DNA of 64,000 nt from Anaerolineales bacterium (GTDB taxonomy: Bacteria > Chloroflexota > Anaerolineae > Anaerolineales > Villigracilaceae), in contig JAFGSI010000007.1 of the NCBI GenBank assembly GCA_016934715.1, positions 59,595-123,594 of the forward strand, written 5' to 3'. Shown piece after piece: positions 1 to 10,855 of this stretch (its first letter is position 1; every line of letters begins with the position of its first letter). The position numbers and the translations under genes were made by a program. The notes beneath the pieces were generated by a model. That model was not told the DNA's origin, did not search any database, and was given only the letters and a program-made list of their open reading frames with translations.

Positions 1-309
<309 letters not shown>

Positions 310-1593
310 CTACCTTCGAGCACCCTTGTCCATGCGCTGGACGATCTGCGGGGCGGAGGTCGGGGCGTTGGCTGTGCGGACCAGGTGGAAATCCTGCTCA
401 GCGATGCTCAGCAGCAGGTCGGCAGCTGAGATGTCGCCGTTCAGCTGGCCGATGCTCTCCTTGAAGCGGGCGGTCACCTGGCGGGCGGCATCTTCATCTA
501 CGTCGAAGTAGTTGATCTGCTTGAGGTAGTAATGGACCACGTTCCAGCCCGAGAGCGGGCCGAGCAGGATGTCCTGCTCGCTGACCCCGAACAGGTCCAG
601 GGGGTGGGCCTCGTAGGCGGCCGAGTCGCGCAGGATGGCGCCCTGGTGGACCCCGGCAGTATGGGTCCGGTTGGTCAGGCTGACCGGCTCCTTGGGCGGG
701 ACGAGGGTCCTGAGCTTGTCGGCCATGGTGACATTGATCGGGTAGGAACTGCGCAGGTTGTAGCCTTCCAGGTGGTCATACTGCCCGTCGATGAACAGGT
801 TGAAAAGCAGGGCGGTCATCGAGGTGATCCCCGAGCGCTCGCCGATGCCCACCAGGGTCGTGTTCACATACTGGGCCCCGGCCAGGACCGCCTCGAGGGT
901 GTTGACCAGGGCCAGGTTGCGGTCGTCGTGGAAATGCAGTTCGAGGGCGGTATGCGGGTAGCGCTGGCGCAGGGCCGCCACCCGGCTTCGGACCATGGCC
1001 GGGGTCGCCACGCCGACCGTGTCGGGCAGGCCCAGCCGGTCGACAAATTCGACCAGCGGGTCGTAGACCTGAAAGAGGGTGTCAAGCGGGGTGCGGAAGG
1101 CGTCCTCGCCACTGAAGCGCAGGATCAGGTCGGGGTGCGCGCGGCGCACCTCGGCCAGCAGGCTGCCGGCGCTTTTGACGATCTCGGCCGGGGTCTTGCC
1201 GTGGTTGAAGGCCTGTGACTGGGGCGACGTGCCGAAATAGACATTCAGACCGTCAAAACCGGCGGAGATGGCCGCCTCGATGTCGACCGGGTGGCAGCGT
1301 ACATGCGCCAGCAGGAAGGTATAGCCCTTCTGGACGATCAGCTCGTCGCGGGTCTCGCGCAGGGCCTGGATGTCCCCGGCCTCCCGGGCGCTGACATTGG
1401 GCGCGAACAACTCGACAAACTTGACCCCGTACAGGATCAGGGCCCGCAGCAGTTCCTGCTTGTCGTGCGTGGTGAAGTAATATTTATAGTGGTCGTGCAG
1501 CAGGGAGGTCTGCTGGCCCTCGCGCAACGAGGTGTCGACGATCTCCAGCGGGCGGGGGTGGTATTGGCGGAAATGGTCTTGCGGCATGTTCAT
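310..1593 (-). CDS. Homocitrate synthase-like DRE-TIM metallolyase
   Basis: A 427-residue member of the homocitrate/isopropylmalate synthase family, which condenses acetyl-CoA with a 2-oxoacid. Visible features are IVDTSLREGQQ (residues 18-28, catalytic R24/E25), H97 in AHVRCH, the SGEDAFR segment (161-167), the metal ligands H220 and H222, and GIGERSG (249-255). These match the yeast Lys20/Thermus HCS layout better than LeuA. The C-terminal part (HTAGVHQ, then GPLSGWN where HCS usually has a GR/GK-type motif) is divergent. Homocitrate synthase is the first enzyme of alpha-aminoadipate lysine synthesis, so its place between lysJ and lysK suggests the cluster makes lysine as well as arginine. 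Two starts (1593 and 1587) are possible. Specificity is inferred. Confidence 0.75.
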   Translation of the reverse strand: MNMPQDHFRQYHPRPLEIVDTSLREGQQTSLLHDHYKYYFTTHDKQELLRALILYGVKFVELFAPNVSAREAGDIQALRETRDELIVQKGYTFLLAHVRCHPVDIEAAISAGFDGLNVYFGTSPQSQAFNHGKTPAEIVKSAGSLLAEVRRAHPDLILRFSGEDAFRTPLDTLFQVYDPLVEFVDRLGLPDTVGVATPAMVRSRVAALRQRYPHTALELHFHDDRNLALVNTLEAVLAGAQYVNTTLVGIGERSGITSMTALLFNLFIDGQYDHLEGYNLRSSYPINVTMADKLRTLVPPKEPVSLTNRTHTAGVHQGAILRDSAAYEAHPLDLFGVSEQDILLGPLSGWNVVHYYLKQINYFDVDEDAARQVTARFKESIGQLNGDISAADLLLSIAEQDFHLVRTANAPTSAPQIVQRMDKGARR

Positions 1594-1681
1594 CAGGCTC
1601 TATCCATTTGTCAGGAATTGATCCACACCGGGCTCGAAACGGCATCCGGCGCTTCGGGCCCCTGGTGGGGTTTCGTGGAGT

Positions 1682-2833
1682 CTAGTGCAGCACCTCGCCC
1701 AGGGCTGCGACGACCCGCTCGAGCTGCTCCTCGGTGATCACCAGCGGCGGCAGCAGGCGGATGACGGTCATCCCGGCCGGCAGGGCCAGGATGCCGCGTT
1801 CGGCCAGCGCCGCCAGACAGGGTGCCACCTTCTGCTTCAGCTCGACCCCGGCGATCAAGCCCAGGCCGCGCACTTCGCGGACCAGCGGAGACTCGATCGC
1901 CTGCAGTTGCGCCTGCAGGCGCCCTCCCAGGACAGCCGCCCGTTCAGGCAGGCGCTGTTCCTCCATAACATCCAGGGTCGCCAGGGCAGCCGCGCAAGCG
2001 ACCGGGTTGCCGCCGAAGGTCGAGCCGTGGCTGCCGATCGGGATCTCGCCGACCCGCTCCCCGAGCAGGGTGGCGCCCATCGGCAGCCCGCCGGCCATCG
2101 ACTTGGCCAGACACAGGATGTCGGGCTGCAGGTCATGGTGCTGGTAGGCGAACAGCTTCCCGGTCCGGCCGTAACCGGTCTGGATCTCGTCCAGGATCAG
2201 CAGGGCCCCCCGCTGGCGGCAGAGTTCCTGGGCGCCGCGCAGGTACTCGGCCGTCCCCGGGTAGACCCCGCCCTCGCCCTGGACCGGCTCGAGGATCACC
2301 GCGGCGGTCTGCTCGGTCACGGCCCCGGCCAGTTTTTCCAGATTGTTGTAGGGCACGTGGCTGAAGCCGGGCACCAGCGGTTCAAAGCCGGCGTGGTATT
2401 TCTTGTTGCCGGTCGCCGTCAGGGCCCCGAAGGTCCGCCCGTGAAAGCTGCGCAGGGCGGCCACGATCCCACTCCGCCCGGTGGCCACACGGGCGAACTT
2501 GAGCGCCGTCTCGACCGCCTCGGCACCGGAGTTCGACAGGAACATGCGCCGCATTCCGGTCAGGGCCGCAAGGCGGCTGACCAGTTCTGCCCGCCGGTCA
2601 TTGTAGAACATCTCGGTGCAAGCGATCAGGGTCCCGGCCTGGGCGCTGACCGCCCGGACGATCGCCGGGTGGACGTGGCCAACGTTGGCCGAGCCCTGCC
2701 CACCGACGCAGTCGATGTACTCGCGACCGTCGCGGTCGAAGACCAGGGCCCCCGCCCCCCGGACAAGGGCGATCTCGCGTTTCCCGTAGACGCCGGAATT
2801 GTGCTGGCTTTCAGTGCCAATAATGTCGAACAT
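1682..2833 (-). CDS. lysJ: [LysW]-aminoadipate/glutamate semialdehyde transaminase
   Basis: A class III PLP aminotransferase of 383 residues that converts the LysW-bound semialdehyde to LysW-lysine or LysW-ornithine. The PLP lysine is K244 in LAKSMAGG, with the cofactor-binding Asp in LILDEIQTGYGRTG (D215) and the SNSGAEAVETA and SFHGRT motifs upstream. The ATG at 2833 was chosen because an AGGTG ribosome binding site lies just upstream; 32 further codons are open upstream but not family-like. It follows carB after 154 bases and precedes the homocitrate synthase-like gene by 88 bases. Close paralogues are acetylornithine transaminases (ArgD); the LysW context favours LysJ. Confidence 0.88.
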   Translation of the reverse strand: MFDIIGTESQHNSGVYGKREIALVRGAGALVFDRDGREYIDCVGGQGSANVGHVHPAIVRAVSAQAGTLIACTEMFYNDRRAELVSRLAALTGMRRMFLSNSGAEAVETALKFARVATGRSGIVAALRSFHGRTFGALTATGNKKYHAGFEPLVPGFSHVPYNNLEKLAGAVTEQTAAVILEPVQGEGGVYPGTAEYLRGAQELCRQRGALLILDEIQTGYGRTGKLFAYQHHDLQPDILCLAKSMAGGLPMGATLLGERVGEIPIGSHGSTFGGNPVACAAALATLDVMEEQRLPERAAVLGGRLQAQLQAIESPLVREVRGLGLIAGVELKQKVAPCLAALAERGILALPAGMTVIRLLPPLVITEEQLERVVAALGEVLH

Positions 2834-2987
2834 GGTTGCACCTCGTTTGATCTGTACGCTGGTCGAAGATCGAACCAGCAAGTGGATGTTCTCCCTTTCA
2901 CGGCATCCATTCTGGACTGCGATCGCCAACCCTGCAGGCAGAACGTGCCGCGGCTGATCGCGAGAGCAGGCTCCGGCATTCCCGCAT

Positions 2988-5900
2988 TCAGGTGTTTCGC
3001 TCGCTGAAATGCGCCTGCAGGCTGCGGTACTGCAGGTCCTTCTGGCGCAGGGCCTGGATGGCCGATACGGCCGCCATGGCCGCCGAGAGGGTCGTCAGCA
3101 GGGGAATGCCCATGACCGTGGCCGCAGCCCGGATCTCGGCCCCGTCCGAGTGGGCCTGCGGGCCGAGCGGGGTGTTGAGGATCAACTGCACCGCCCCGCC
3201 CCGGATCAAGTCGACGGTATGCGGCGAACCGTCGGCCCTCTTCTTGACCATCCGCACCGGCAGCCCGACCTTCTCGAAGAAGGTCGCCGTTCCGGGGGTG
3301 GCGTATAGAGCAAAGCCCAAGCGGTGCAGGTCACGGGCGATCTTCAGCCCAGCGCTCTTGTCGTAGTCGTTGACGCTGATCAGCACCGCACCTTCGAGCG
3401 GCAGGCCCATCCCGGCCGCCAGCTGCGACTTGGCGAAGGCGTGGCCGAAGTGGGCGGCGTGCCCCATCACCTCGCCGGTCGAGCGCATCTCGGGCCCCAA
3501 GATGGCATCCGAGCCAGGCAGTTTCTTGAACGGCAGGACAGCCTCCTTGACGAAGAATCCATCGAGGCGCGGCTCCTCCAGCACGCCCAGTTCCTCGAGC
3601 GTCTTCCCGGCCATCACCTGGGAGGCCACCCGGGCCAGGTTCAATCCGGTGGCCTTGCTGGCATACGGGACCGTCCGTGAGGCCCGCGGGTTGACCTCCA
3701 GCACGCAGACCACCTCATCGCGCATCGCGAACTGGACGTTCATCAGCCCGCAGACCTCCAGGGCCAGTCCCAGCCGTTGGGTGTACTCGCGCATGATCGC
3801 CTGGTGATAGGCGCTGACCTTGAAGGGCGGCAGGACGCAGGCCGCGTCGCCCGAATGGACCCCGGCCTCCTCGATGTGCTGCATGACCGCCCCGATCACC
3901 ACCCGTTTGCCATCGGCGACAGCATCGACGTCGATCTCGAAGGCGTCTTCCATGAACCTGTCGATCAGGATCGGCTGTCCCGGGGCGGCCTCGATGGCCT
4001 TCTCGATGAAGCCGTCCAGGTGGTCCTCGCTGGCCACCAGGGCCATCGCCCGCCCGCCGAGCACGAACGACGGCCGCACCAGGACCGGGTAGCCGATCCG
4101 CCGGGCGACCTGGCGGGCTTCGGCCTGCGAGCGGGCGATCCCATTTTCAGGCTGGGGGATGTCCAGTTCAGCCAGCAGCCTGGCGAAGGCCTCGCGGTCC
4201 TCCGAGAGCTGGATGGCGTGGGGCGAGGTGCCCAGGATGCGCACCCCGGCCGCCTCCAGCCCGGCCGCCAGGTTGAGCGGGGTCTGCCCGCCAAACTGGA
4301 CGATCACGCCCTGCGGATGCTCGCACTCGATCACATTCAAAACGTGCTCGAGGGTCAACGGCTCGAAATACAGCCGGTCGGCAGTGTCGTAGTCGGTCGA
4401 GACGGTTTCGGGATTGCAGTTGAGCATGATCGTCTCGTAGCCCATCTGTGACAGGGCGAAGGCCGCCTGGCAGCAGCAGTAATCGAACTCAATGCCCTGC
4501 CCGATGCGGTTGGGACCCCCGCCCAGGATCAGGATCTTGGGCTGGCCTGTCGGCTCGGCCTCATCTTCCATTTCATAAGCCGAATACAGGTAAGGAGTCC
4601 GGGCCTCGAACTCGGCTGCGCAGGTGTCCACCCGCTGGAAGGTCGGCAGGACGCCCAGATCCCGGCGCAGCAGGCGGACCTGGAGGGCTGTCTTGCCAAG
4701 CAGGCGGGCCAGGTGCGAGTCGGCCAGGCCGGCCTGCTTGGCCGCCCGCAGCAGGCCGGAGGAGATGTCCTGCTTCCCGGCAATCTCGGCCTCCAGGGCG
4801 GCGATCTCCCCCATCTGGGCCAGAAACCACAGGTCGTAGCCGGTCGTGGCGGCCAGGTCCGCCAGCGAGGTCCCTGCCCGGATGGTGCGGTAGACCCGGA
4901 ACAGGCGGTCGGCGGTCGGTGTACGCAGGTCGGCAAAGGCCGGGAAATCGGCCGGGGCGGATTTGTGCGGACCCGAGCCGTCCAGGGCATCGACGCCGAT
5001 CTCGAGCGACTGGACCGCCTTAATGAGCGCCTCGGGGAAGGTCCGCCCGAGGGCCATCACCTCGCCGACCGATTTCATCTGCGGGCCGAGGGTCGGGTCG
5101 ACGCCGGGAAACTTCTCGAAGGCCCAGCGCGGGATCTTGACCACCACGTAGTCCAGTGACGGCTCGAAGGCGGCCCGGGTCTCTCCGGTGATGTCGTTGG
5201 TGATCTCGTCGAGGGTGTAGCCGACCGCCACCAGGGCGGCCAGCTTGGCGATCGGGAAACCGGTCGCCTTGGAGGCCAGCGACGACGAGCGGCTGACGCG
5301 TGGGTTCATCTCGATCACCAGCGCCCGCCCGGTCTGCGGGTCGACGGCGAACTGGACGTTCGAGCCGCCGGTTTCGACCCCCACGGCCGACATCACCCGC
5401 CGGGCCAGATCGCGCAGGACCTGGTACTCGCGATCGGTCAGGGTCTGAGCCGGGGCAACGGTGATGCTGTCGCCGGTGTGAATGCCCATGGCGTCCAGGT
5501 TCTCGATCGAGCAGACCACCACGAAGTTGTCGGCGCGATCGCGCATCACCTCCAACTCGTATTCCTTCCAGCCCAGGACCGATTCCTCAACCCAGGCCTG
5601 GCCAATGGGGCTCTCGGCGATCGCCCTGCGGACGGCCTCGGCCAGTTCGCCGGGCTGGTGGACCCAGGCCGCCCCGCTGCCGCCCAGGGCGAAGGAGGCC
5701 CGTACCAGCAGCGGGTAGCCGGCCGCGGCGGCCAGGGCCTCGGCCTCGACCAGGGTGTGGGCCGGTCCACCCGAGGGCACCGGCAGCCCGGCCGCGCGCA
5801 TCTTCCTGCAGAACAGGTCGCGGTCCTCGGCGGCCTGAATGGCATCCAGGTTGGCGCCGATCAGTTTGACGCCGTACTTCTCGAGCACACCGTTCTCGCT

Positions 5901-6206
5901 CAGCGCCAGAGCCAGGTTGAGCCCGGTCTGACCGCCAACGGTCGGCAGCATGGCATCCGGTCGCTCCTGGGCGATGATCGCCTCCAGGGCCTCAGGGGTC
6001 AGCGGCTCGATGTAGGTGGCATCGGCGATCTCGGGGTCGGTCATGATCGTGGCCGGATTGGAGTTGACCAGCACGACCCGGTAGCCCTGGGCCCGCAGGG
6101 CCCTGACCGCCTGGGTGCCGGAATAGTCGAATTCGGCTGCCTGGCCGATCACGATCGGCCCGGAGCCGGGCACGAGGATGGTCTGGATATCGGTTCGTTT
6201 GGGCAT
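2988..6206 (-). CDS. carB: Carbamoyl-phosphate synthase large subunit
   Basis: 1072 residues, the normal full length for CarB. It makes carbamoyl phosphate from bicarbonate, ATP and ammonia channelled from CarA, feeding arginine and pyrimidine synthesis. The two homologous ATP-grasp halves are visible: the first opens with [19 protein letters not shown], the second with the parallel [22 protein letters not shown]-terminal MGS-like allosteric domain ends the protein. The ATG at 6206 gives the standard N-terminus MPKRTDIQ; 70 open codons upstream belong to an overlapping reading of the methyltransferase. The start lies 5 bases after the methyltransferase stop, so translation is probably coupled. 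Confidence 0.97.
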   Translation of the reverse strand: MPKRTDIQTILVPGSGPIVIGQAAEFDYSGTQAVRALRAQGYRVVLVNSNPATIMTDPEIADATYIEPLTPEALEAIIAQERPDAMLPTVGGQTGLNLALALSENGVLEKYGVKLIGANLDAIQAAEDRDLFCRKMRAAGLPVPSGGPAHTLVEAEALAAAAGYPLLVRASFALGGSGAAWVHQPGELAEAVRRAIAESPIGQAWVEESVLGWKEYELEVMRDRADNFVVVCSIENLDAMGIHTGDSITVAPAQTLTDREYQVLRDLARRVMSAVGVETGGSNVQFAVDPQTGRALVIEMNPRVSRSSSLASKATGFPIAKLAALVAVGYTLDEITNDITGETRAAFEPSLDYVVVKIPRWAFEKFPGVDPTLGPQMKSVGEVMALGRTFPEALIKAVQSLEIGVDALDGSGPHKSAPADFPAFADLRTPTADRLFRVYRTIRAGTSLADLAATTGYDLWFLAQMGEIAALEAEIAGKQDISSGLLRAAKQAGLADSHLARLLGKTALQVRLLRRDLGVLPTFQRVDTCAAEFEARTPYLYSAYEMEDEAEPTGQPKILILGGGPNRIGQGIEFDYCCCQAAFALSQMGYETIMLNCNPETVSTDYDTADRLYFEPLTLEHVLNVIECEHPQGVIVQFGGQTPLNLAAGLEAAGVRILGTSPHAIQLSEDREAFARLLAELDIPQPENGIARSQAEARQVARRIGYPVLVRPSFVLGGRAMALVASEDHLDGFIEKAIEAAPGQPILIDRFMEDAFEIDVDAVADGKRVVIGAVMQHIEEAGVHSGDAACVLPPFKVSAYHQAIMREYTQRLGLALEVCGLMNVQFAMRDEVVCVLEVNPRASRTVPYASKATGLNLARVASQVMAGKTLEELGVLEEPRLDGFFVKEAVLPFKKLPGSDAILGPEMRSTGEVMGHAAHFGHAFAKSQLAAGMGLPLEGAVLISVNDYDKSAGLKIARDLHRLGFALYATPGTATFFEKVGLPVRMVKKRADGSPHTVDLIRGGAVQLILNTPLGPQAHSDGAEIRAAATVMGIPLLTTLSAAMAAVSAIQALRQKDLQYRSLQAHFSERNT

Positions 6207-6211
6207 GGCTC

Positions 6212-6820
6212 TCAGCCGGCTTTCTCTGCCACGGCCAGGAAGAGCGAGTAGACCCGCCCGTTCTTCATCATTTCGAAGCAGTTGTCGAAGTGGATCCGGG
6301 CGAACCCGCTCCTGCGCAGCAATCGACGCAGCCCCTTCCGGTCGAAGCCGTTGTGACCGGCGAAACCGGGATCGGCGTGGAAGGAGCCGTCTTCCCGGTC
6401 CAGGTCGGCGATGCACAGGAATCCCGGCCTGCGCAGCAGGCTATAGAATTTTCCCAGGATAGCCGCTGGATCCAGAATGTGGTGCAGGGTCATCAGGGAA
6501 TAGACCAGGTCGAAGCGCAGTTCCGGGAGCGGATCAACGGACAGGTCAAGCTGCAGCGGGCGCATGTTCGCCACCGCGTGGAGGGCAACCTTTTCGGCCA
6601 GGACCGCCAGCATCCCGGCCGAGCTGTCTGCCAGGGTGATCGACCCCAGATCGGCCTGCAGGGCGAAGGAGAGCAGCCCGGTCCCGCAGCCGTATTCGAG
6701 GGCCGCCATCTGCCTGCCCAGCGGGATCCGGGTCCGGATGGCCGCGGCGACCGCTTTCGCCCGGGCACGCTTCTGCGGGTCGCAGTCCCAATCACGAGCG
6801 CGCAGGTCGAAATCAACCAT
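6212..6820 (-). CDS. Class I SAM-dependent methyltransferase between carA and carB
   Basis: 202 residues with the Rossmann methyltransferase signature ALEYGCGTG (motif I), an acidic loop TLADSSAGM and the post-motif LHHILDP, ending in a usual core fold without extra domains. The substrate is unknown. The ATG at 6820 overlaps the carA stop by 8 bases, and the stop lies 5 bases before carB, so it is locked into the carA-carB transcript. I do not know of a methyltransferase role in carbamoyl phosphate or arginine synthesis. It may be a passenger gene, or may modify a metabolite or protein of the pathway. Confidence 0.85.
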   Translation of the reverse strand: MVDFDLRARDWDCDPQKRARAKAVAAAIRTRIPLGRQMAALEYGCGTGLLSFALQADLGSITLADSSAGMLAVLAEKVALHAVANMRPLQLDLSVDPLPELRFDLVYSLMTLHHILDPAAILGKFYSLLRRPGFLCIADLDREDGSFHADPGFAGHNGFDRKGLRRLLRRSGFARIHFDNCFEMMKNGRVYSLFLAVAEKAG

Positions 6821-7946
6821 GGCGGGCCGCGCGGATGTCGGTGAAGAATGCGCCAAACAGGTCATGGGCATCGTGCGGACCCGGAGCCGCTTCCGGGTGG
6901 AACTGGACGCTTCGGACAGGTTTATCCTTCAAGCGCAGGCCTTCCAGCGAACCGTCGTTCAGGCTCAGGTAGGTGATCTCGACTTTCTCCAAATCCAGGT
7001 CTTCGGCGGCGACGCAGTAGTTGTGGTTCTGGGCGGTGATCAGCACCCTGCCCGAGCCCAGGTGCTGGACCGGGTGGTTGCCGCCGTGGTGGCCGAACTT
7101 GAGCCGCAACGTCCGGGCGCCCAGGGCCCGCCCGATCAGCTGGTGGCCCAGGCAAATGCCCAGGACCGGCAGCCCGGAGGCGAGCAGTTGCTTTACTGCC
7201 GTCACTGCGTAGGGCAAGCCAGCCGGGTCGCCGGGGCCGTTGGACAGGAAGACCCCGTCCGGATCCAGGGCCAGAACCTGCTCCGCCGGTGTGGCCCCCG
7301 GGACGACGATCACCCGCCCGCCGCAACTGGCCAGGTGGCGCAGGATGTTGCGCTTGATCCCGAAGTCGTACGCCACCACGCGCACCTGCCCGCCGGGGCG
7401 CCGTTTCGCCGATCCGCCGACCCACCTGTCGCCCCCATCTCCTAGCCACGGATACTGCGCCGCACAGGTCACCTCCTTCACCATATCGCGCCCGTCCAGG
7501 CCGGGCCAGTCGCGGGCCATCGCGAGCAGTTGTTCCGGTGGGGTGCCGCAGGTTGACAGGGCTGCTTTCTGGGTCCCGCCGTCGCGCAGTTTGCGGGTCA
7601 GGGCCCGCGTGTCCACGCCGTGGATGCCCGGGACGCCATGCCCGGCCAGCCAGTCAGAAAGCGTGCTGCTGGCGCGCCAGCTGGAGACCGCCGGGCTGAG
7701 AGCCCGCACCACTGCCGCCGAGGCCTGGGGGGCGGCTGATTCGTCGTCCTCGAGGTTGATGCCCACATTGCCGATGTGGGCGACCGTGAAAAGCACCCCC
7801 TGGCCGCGGTAGGAGGGGTCGGTGAGGATCTCCTGGTAGCCGGTCATGCTGGTGTTGAAGACCAGCTCGAAGACCACGTCCGCCGCAGCGCCGAAAGCCT
7901 GTCCGGAGAGGGTGGTGCCATCTTCGAGTACCAAAGTCGCGGTCAT
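6813..7946 (-). CDS. carA: Carbamoyl-phosphate synthase small subunit
   Basis: 377-residue glutaminase subunit that hydrolyses glutamine and passes ammonia to CarB. The C-terminal class I glutamine amidotransferase domain shows the nucleophile C265 in LGICLGHQ and the His/Glu pair in QFHPEA near residue 345. The N-terminal CPSase domain carries [17 protein letters not shown]. The ATG at 7946 has a strong AGGAGG ribosome binding site. Its own promoter lies just upstream (7977-8005), so carA-methyltransferase-carB and probably the downstream lys genes can be transcribed apart from the argG promoter. Confidence 0.97.
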   Translation of the reverse strand: MTATLVLEDGTTLSGQAFGAAADVVFELVFNTSMTGYQEILTDPSYRGQGVLFTVAHIGNVGINLEDDESAAPQASAAVVRALSPAVSSWRASSTLSDWLAGHGVPGIHGVDTRALTRKLRDGGTQKAALSTCGTPPEQLLAMARDWPGLDGRDMVKEVTCAAQYPWLGDGGDRWVGGSAKRRPGGQVRVVAYDFGIKRNILRHLASCGGRVIVVPGATPAEQVLALDPDGVFLSNGPGDPAGLPYAVTAVKQLLASGLPVLGICLGHQLIGRALGARTLRLKFGHHGGNHPVQHLGSGRVLITAQNHNYCVAAEDLDLEKVEITYLSLNDGSLEGLRLKDKPVRSVQFHPEAAPGPHDAHDLFGAFFTDIRAARHG

Positions 7947-7976
7947 CTGCGCCTGCCTCCTTTCGAGAATCGGGCG

Positions 7977-8005
7977 ATTATAGCACATCGGTCCGCGGTT
8001 GACTA
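7977..8005 (-). promoter_or_regulatory. Promoter of carA (extended -10)
   Basis: On the minus strand a perfect TATAAT (7982-7977) is preceded by TGC, making an extended -10, with a partial -35 TAGTCA (8005-8000) at 17 bases. The strong carA ribosome binding site follows about 20 bases later. A GTCTAGTC stretch at the -35 resembles the GTCTAGAC palindrome in the argG promoter and could be a shared operator half. Confidence 0.7.
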
Positions 8006-8010
8006 GACAA

Positions 8011-8826
8011 TTACCCAATCGTGGTCCCCTCTCCGGCCAGGGCCTGCGAGATCGGGGCTGCGACCCGCCCGTCGGCGATGACCACCCGCCCGACGCCGCC
8101 CTCCAGAGCCTCCTGGGCACCCAGGATCTTCTTCTTCATCCGTCCCTGGGCGGCTTCCAGGGCCATCGGCAGATGGCCGGCCGTCAACTGCCTGAGGAGC
8201 GTGCTCTCATCGGGGAAGTTCTTCATCAACCCCGGCACGGCGGTCAACAGGACCAGGGTCCCGGCCCGCAGCGCTGCGGCGACCATCGCCGCGGCCCGGT
8301 CGGCGTCCACGTTGAGGGCCTCACCCTTCTGGCTGACCGCCAGCGGGGCGATCACCGGAAGGTAGCCGCTGTCCAGCAGGATCTGCAGCAGGCCAACGTT
8401 GACGGTTTCGATCTTGCCGGTGTAGTCGTCGCGAATGATCTTGCGCTTGCCACCATCGACGCTCTGGATGGTGTCTTTACGGGTCGCCTCCAGCAGGCGC
8501 CCGTCCAGACCGCTCAGGCCGAGGGCGTTGACGCCCAGGCCCTGCAGTTGCTCGACCAGCAGGGTGTTGATCTTGCCGTTGACGGCCATGGCGAAGATCG
8601 TGAGCGTCCCGCGATCGGTGTAGCGCGAGGTGTACCCCGACGGCGAGGTGATGAAGCGGGGTGGCGCTCCGAGGGCCTCGCCCAGGGCATTGGCCTCTGC
8701 CGAGCCGCCGTGCACCAGGACCAGTTTGTGCCCCCCTGCGAGCAGGCCAACGGCGTCGGCGCAGATGGCCGAAAAGTCGACGCCCTGAGTCCCACCCAGT
8801 TTGACGACAGTGATCGATTCGTTCAT
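8011..8826 (-). CDS. lysZ: [LysW]-aminoadipate/glutamate kinase
   Basis: Amino acid kinase family protein of 271 residues that phosphorylates the side-chain carboxylate of aminoadipate or glutamate attached to LysW. It shows VVKLGGTQG (residues 7-15) and VHGGS (38-42) for nucleotide and substrate binding, the family's NVDADRAAA segment, and a RMKKKI lysine patch late in the chain. It lies 69 bases after lysY and 64 bases before the carA start. The ArgB (N-acetylglutamate kinase) family is the closest alternative, but the LysW neighbours make LysZ the better call. Confidence 0.88.
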   Translation of the reverse strand: MNESITVVKLGGTQGVDFSAICADAVGLLAGGHKLVLVHGGSAEANALGEALGAPPRFITSPSGYTSRYTDRGTLTIFAMAVNGKINTLLVEQLQGLGVNALGLSGLDGRLLEATRKDTIQSVDGGKRKIIRDDYTGKIETVNVGLLQILLDSGYLPVIAPLAVSQKGEALNVDADRAAAMVAAALRAGTLVLLTAVPGLMKNFPDESTLLRQLTAGHLPMALEAAQGRMKKKILGAQEALEGGVGRVVIADGRVAAPISQALAGEGTTIG

Positions 8827-8895
8827 GTTCTCTCCACGCTGCGCGCGGCATCCTGGCCAAAGGGGATCGGGCCCGAAGCCGCCTGCGCGTTTTTC

Positions 8896-9930
8896 CTAAA
8901 TCGGATGTAAACCGGCAAATCCCAGGCCGGTCATTTCGTCCAGGCCGAGCATCAGGTTCAGGCACTGCACGGCCGTGCCGGCGGCGCCCTTCATAAGGTT
9001 GTCAATGGCGCACATCGAGACGACGTGGCCGCTGGATTCGTCCAGGTCGAAGCCCAGGTCGGCGTAGTTCGACCCGGCCAGGATCTTGGGCTCGGGGACC
9101 CGGTAGATGCCACGCTGTTCGCGCACGACTCGAAGAAAGGGGTTCTCCGCCGCCAGCGGGCGGTAGGCCTGCCACAGATCCTTGAGCGCCACGCCCGGCT
9201 TGACGATGGCATGGGCCGTCGCCAGGACGCCGCGCACCAGGTCGACCGAGGTCATCGTCAGGGTCACGTCCCGCAGCCCGAGTTCCTGGATCACCTCGGC
9301 GGTATGGCGGTGGCCGAAGGCCGAAAAGGTGCGGATGACGTTGGCCCGCTCGGGGTGGTGCGAACCGGGATTGCCGTCTGCGCCGCTTTCCGCGGAGCCG
9401 ACCTTGATCTCGACGATCACCGGGCTCCCCACCGCGATCAGGTCCGCCTGGACCAGGGGCAGGAGCGCCAGGTTGGCGGCGGTGGCATTGCAGCCCACCC
9501 CGCTGACGTAATCGGCCGCGGCCAGTTCCCGGCGGTGCAGTTCGGGCAGTCCGTAGACGAATTTCGAGAGCCAGTTCGGGGCAGCGTGCGGCTGGCCGTA
9601 CCACTGCCGGTAGGCTTCAGGATCGCGCAGGCGGAAGTCGGCCGAAAGGTCGACGATCTTCCCGGCCAGGGCGGCGTAAGCCTCGATGTTGTGCTGGGCC
9701 TGTCCATGGGGCAGGGCCAGGAACAGGGCCTCGACCGGTTCGAGGGCGGCCGGATCGCTGAACTTGAGCTGGGTCCGTTTGCGCAGGTTGGGATGGACCT
9801 GGTAGACATATTCGCCCAGGTGGGCGCGCGAGGTCGCCTGGGCGACCTGTACCTGCGGGTGGTCGAGCAGGATGCGCAGCAGTTCGCCCCCGGCGTAGCC
9901 CGAAGCGCCGACAATGGATGCGCGGATCAT
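8896..9930 (-). CDS. lysY: [LysW]-aminoadipyl/glutamyl-phosphate reductase
   Basis: 344 residues, the NADPH-dependent reductase that turns the LysW-bound acyl phosphate into a semialdehyde. The N-terminal [12 protein letters not shown] nucleotide loop (residues 8-19) and the catalytic cysteine C147 in [15 protein letters not shown] are clear. Its start codon overlaps the lysX stop in an ATGA arrangement and has an AGGAGG site inside the lysX end, so the two are translationally coupled. The paralogous family is ArgC (N-acetylglutamyl-phosphate reductase); the assignment to LysY follows from lysX, lysW and lysZ alongside. Confidence 0.9.
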   Translation of the reverse strand: MIRASIVGASGYAGGELLRILLDHPQVQVAQATSRAHLGEYVYQVHPNLRKRTQLKFSDPAALEPVEALFLALPHGQAQHNIEAYAALAGKIVDLSADFRLRDPEAYRQWYGQPHAAPNWLSKFVYGLPELHRRELAAADYVSGVGCNATAANLALLPLVQADLIAVGSPVIVEIKVGSAESGADGNPGSHHPERANVIRTFSAFGHRHTAEVIQELGLRDVTLTMTSVDLVRGVLATAHAIVKPGVALKDLWQAYRPLAAENPFLRVVREQRGIYRVPEPKILAGSNYADLGFDLDESSGHVVSMCAIDNLMKGAAGTAVQCLNLMLGLDEMTGLGFAGLHPI

Positions 9931-10805
9931 GCAGCCTCCTTCTGCCGTTCTCTGGCAATCTCGATGACGTAGTTGACGATCTCCCCGGCGATGTCGATGC
10001 CGGTCAGCGGCTGGACAGTGTGGAATTCCATGGTGTGGTTGATCTCGTTGACGAGCAGGCCCTTGTGGGGATGCTCGACCAGGTCCACGGCCAGGACCCC
10101 GCCACCGACGGCCTGGGCTGCCTGCAGGCAGATCCCTTCGATCTCGGGCGTCAGCGGGCAGGTCTCGCCCGCCCCACCGCGGGCCGTATTGGTGATCCAG
10201 TGCTCTGACTTGCGGTAGATGGCCGCCAGCACCCGGCCGCCGATGACCACACCGCGAATGTCACGGCCCGGCTTGCTGATGAATTCCTGGATGTAGAACA
10301 CCGAGTGCTGCACCGAGCCCAGGGTGGCCTTGTGCTCCAGGATGGCCTCGGCGGCGTCGCGGTCGTTGATCTTGGCCAGCAGACGGCCCCACGAACCGAC
10401 CACCGGCTTGAGCACCACCGGGTAGCCGAAGGCATCGATCGCCTGCAGGGCCGCTTCGGGCGTGAAGGCCAGGGCGTTGTGCGGCTGGGGAACGCTGGCC
10501 CGGGCCAGCAGGGCACTGGTGGTCAGCTTGTCGCCGCAGGCCTCGGCCACGGCAGCCGTGTTGACGGTCGGAACACCCAGGGCATTGAGGACCCGCAGGG
10601 CGTACAGGCCGCTGGTGTAACTGATGCTGCGCTCGAGCACAGCATCGTACTGTCTCCAGGGGGCGGGCACCTCGAGGTCGAAGTGGATCAGGCGGTCGTC
10701 GAGGCGGTCATATTCGACGCCGCGCTTCTCCAGCGAGCCGAAGATCCACTTCTCCTCCACCCGCACGCGTGAGAACAGAACTCCGATGCGTAAGCGTGGT
10801 TGCAT
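9927..10805 (-). CDS. lysX: LysW ligase for aminoadipate and/or glutamate
   Basis: 292-residue ATP-grasp ligase of the RimK/LysX family. It joins the amino group of alpha-aminoadipate (LysX) or glutamate (ArgX) to the C-terminal glutamate of LysW. The ATP-grasp core ([13 protein letters not shown], then FYIQEFI) and the terminal [13 protein letters not shown]...TGIDIAGEI block match the LysX family end to end. Whether it is LysX, ArgX or dual cannot be settled here; the residues between NHTMEF and GIDIAGEI are where I would compare with characterised enzymes. The ATG at 10805 lies 50 bases after the lysW stop, with an 11-bp hairpin in that gap. Confidence 0.9.
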   Translation of the reverse strand: MQPRLRIGVLFSRVRVEEKWIFGSLEKRGVEYDRLDDRLIHFDLEVPAPWRQYDAVLERSISYTSGLYALRVLNALGVPTVNTAAVAEACGDKLTTSALLARASVPQPHNALAFTPEAALQAIDAFGYPVVLKPVVGSWGRLLAKINDRDAAEAILEHKATLGSVQHSVFYIQEFISKPGRDIRGVVIGGRVLAAIYRKSEHWITNTARGGAGETCPLTPEIEGICLQAAQAVGGGVLAVDLVEHPHKGLLVNEINHTMEFHTVQPLTGIDIAGEIVNYVIEIARERQKEAA

Positions 10806-10816
10806 AGTTCGTCTCC

Positions 10817-10848
10817 GGAAGCCCGGCCTCTTGCGATGCCGGGCTTCC
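10817..10848 (-). other. Hairpin between lysW and lysX
   Basis: A perfect inverted repeat, GGAAGCCCGGC (10817-10827) and GCCGGGCTTCC (10838-10848) with a 10-base loop, sits in the only gap between lysW and lysX. No U-run follows it in the direction of transcription, so it is not a normal intrinsic terminator. It could stabilise the upstream lysW message or mark an RNase processing site. Confidence 0.6.
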
Positions 10849-10855
10849 CACCTTC

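Noticed and set aside
310..1593. Re-citrate synthase as identity of the homocitrate synthase-like gene
   Set aside because: Re-citrate synthases are known in Chloroflexi, but the RCH and SGEDAFR segments here fit Lys20/HCS better and the gene sits in a lysine-type cluster. Not fully excluded.
6207..6416. Longer N-terminus for CarB
   Set aside because: The extra 70 codons overlap the methyltransferase and are Arg-rich; the family starts at MPKRTDIQ.
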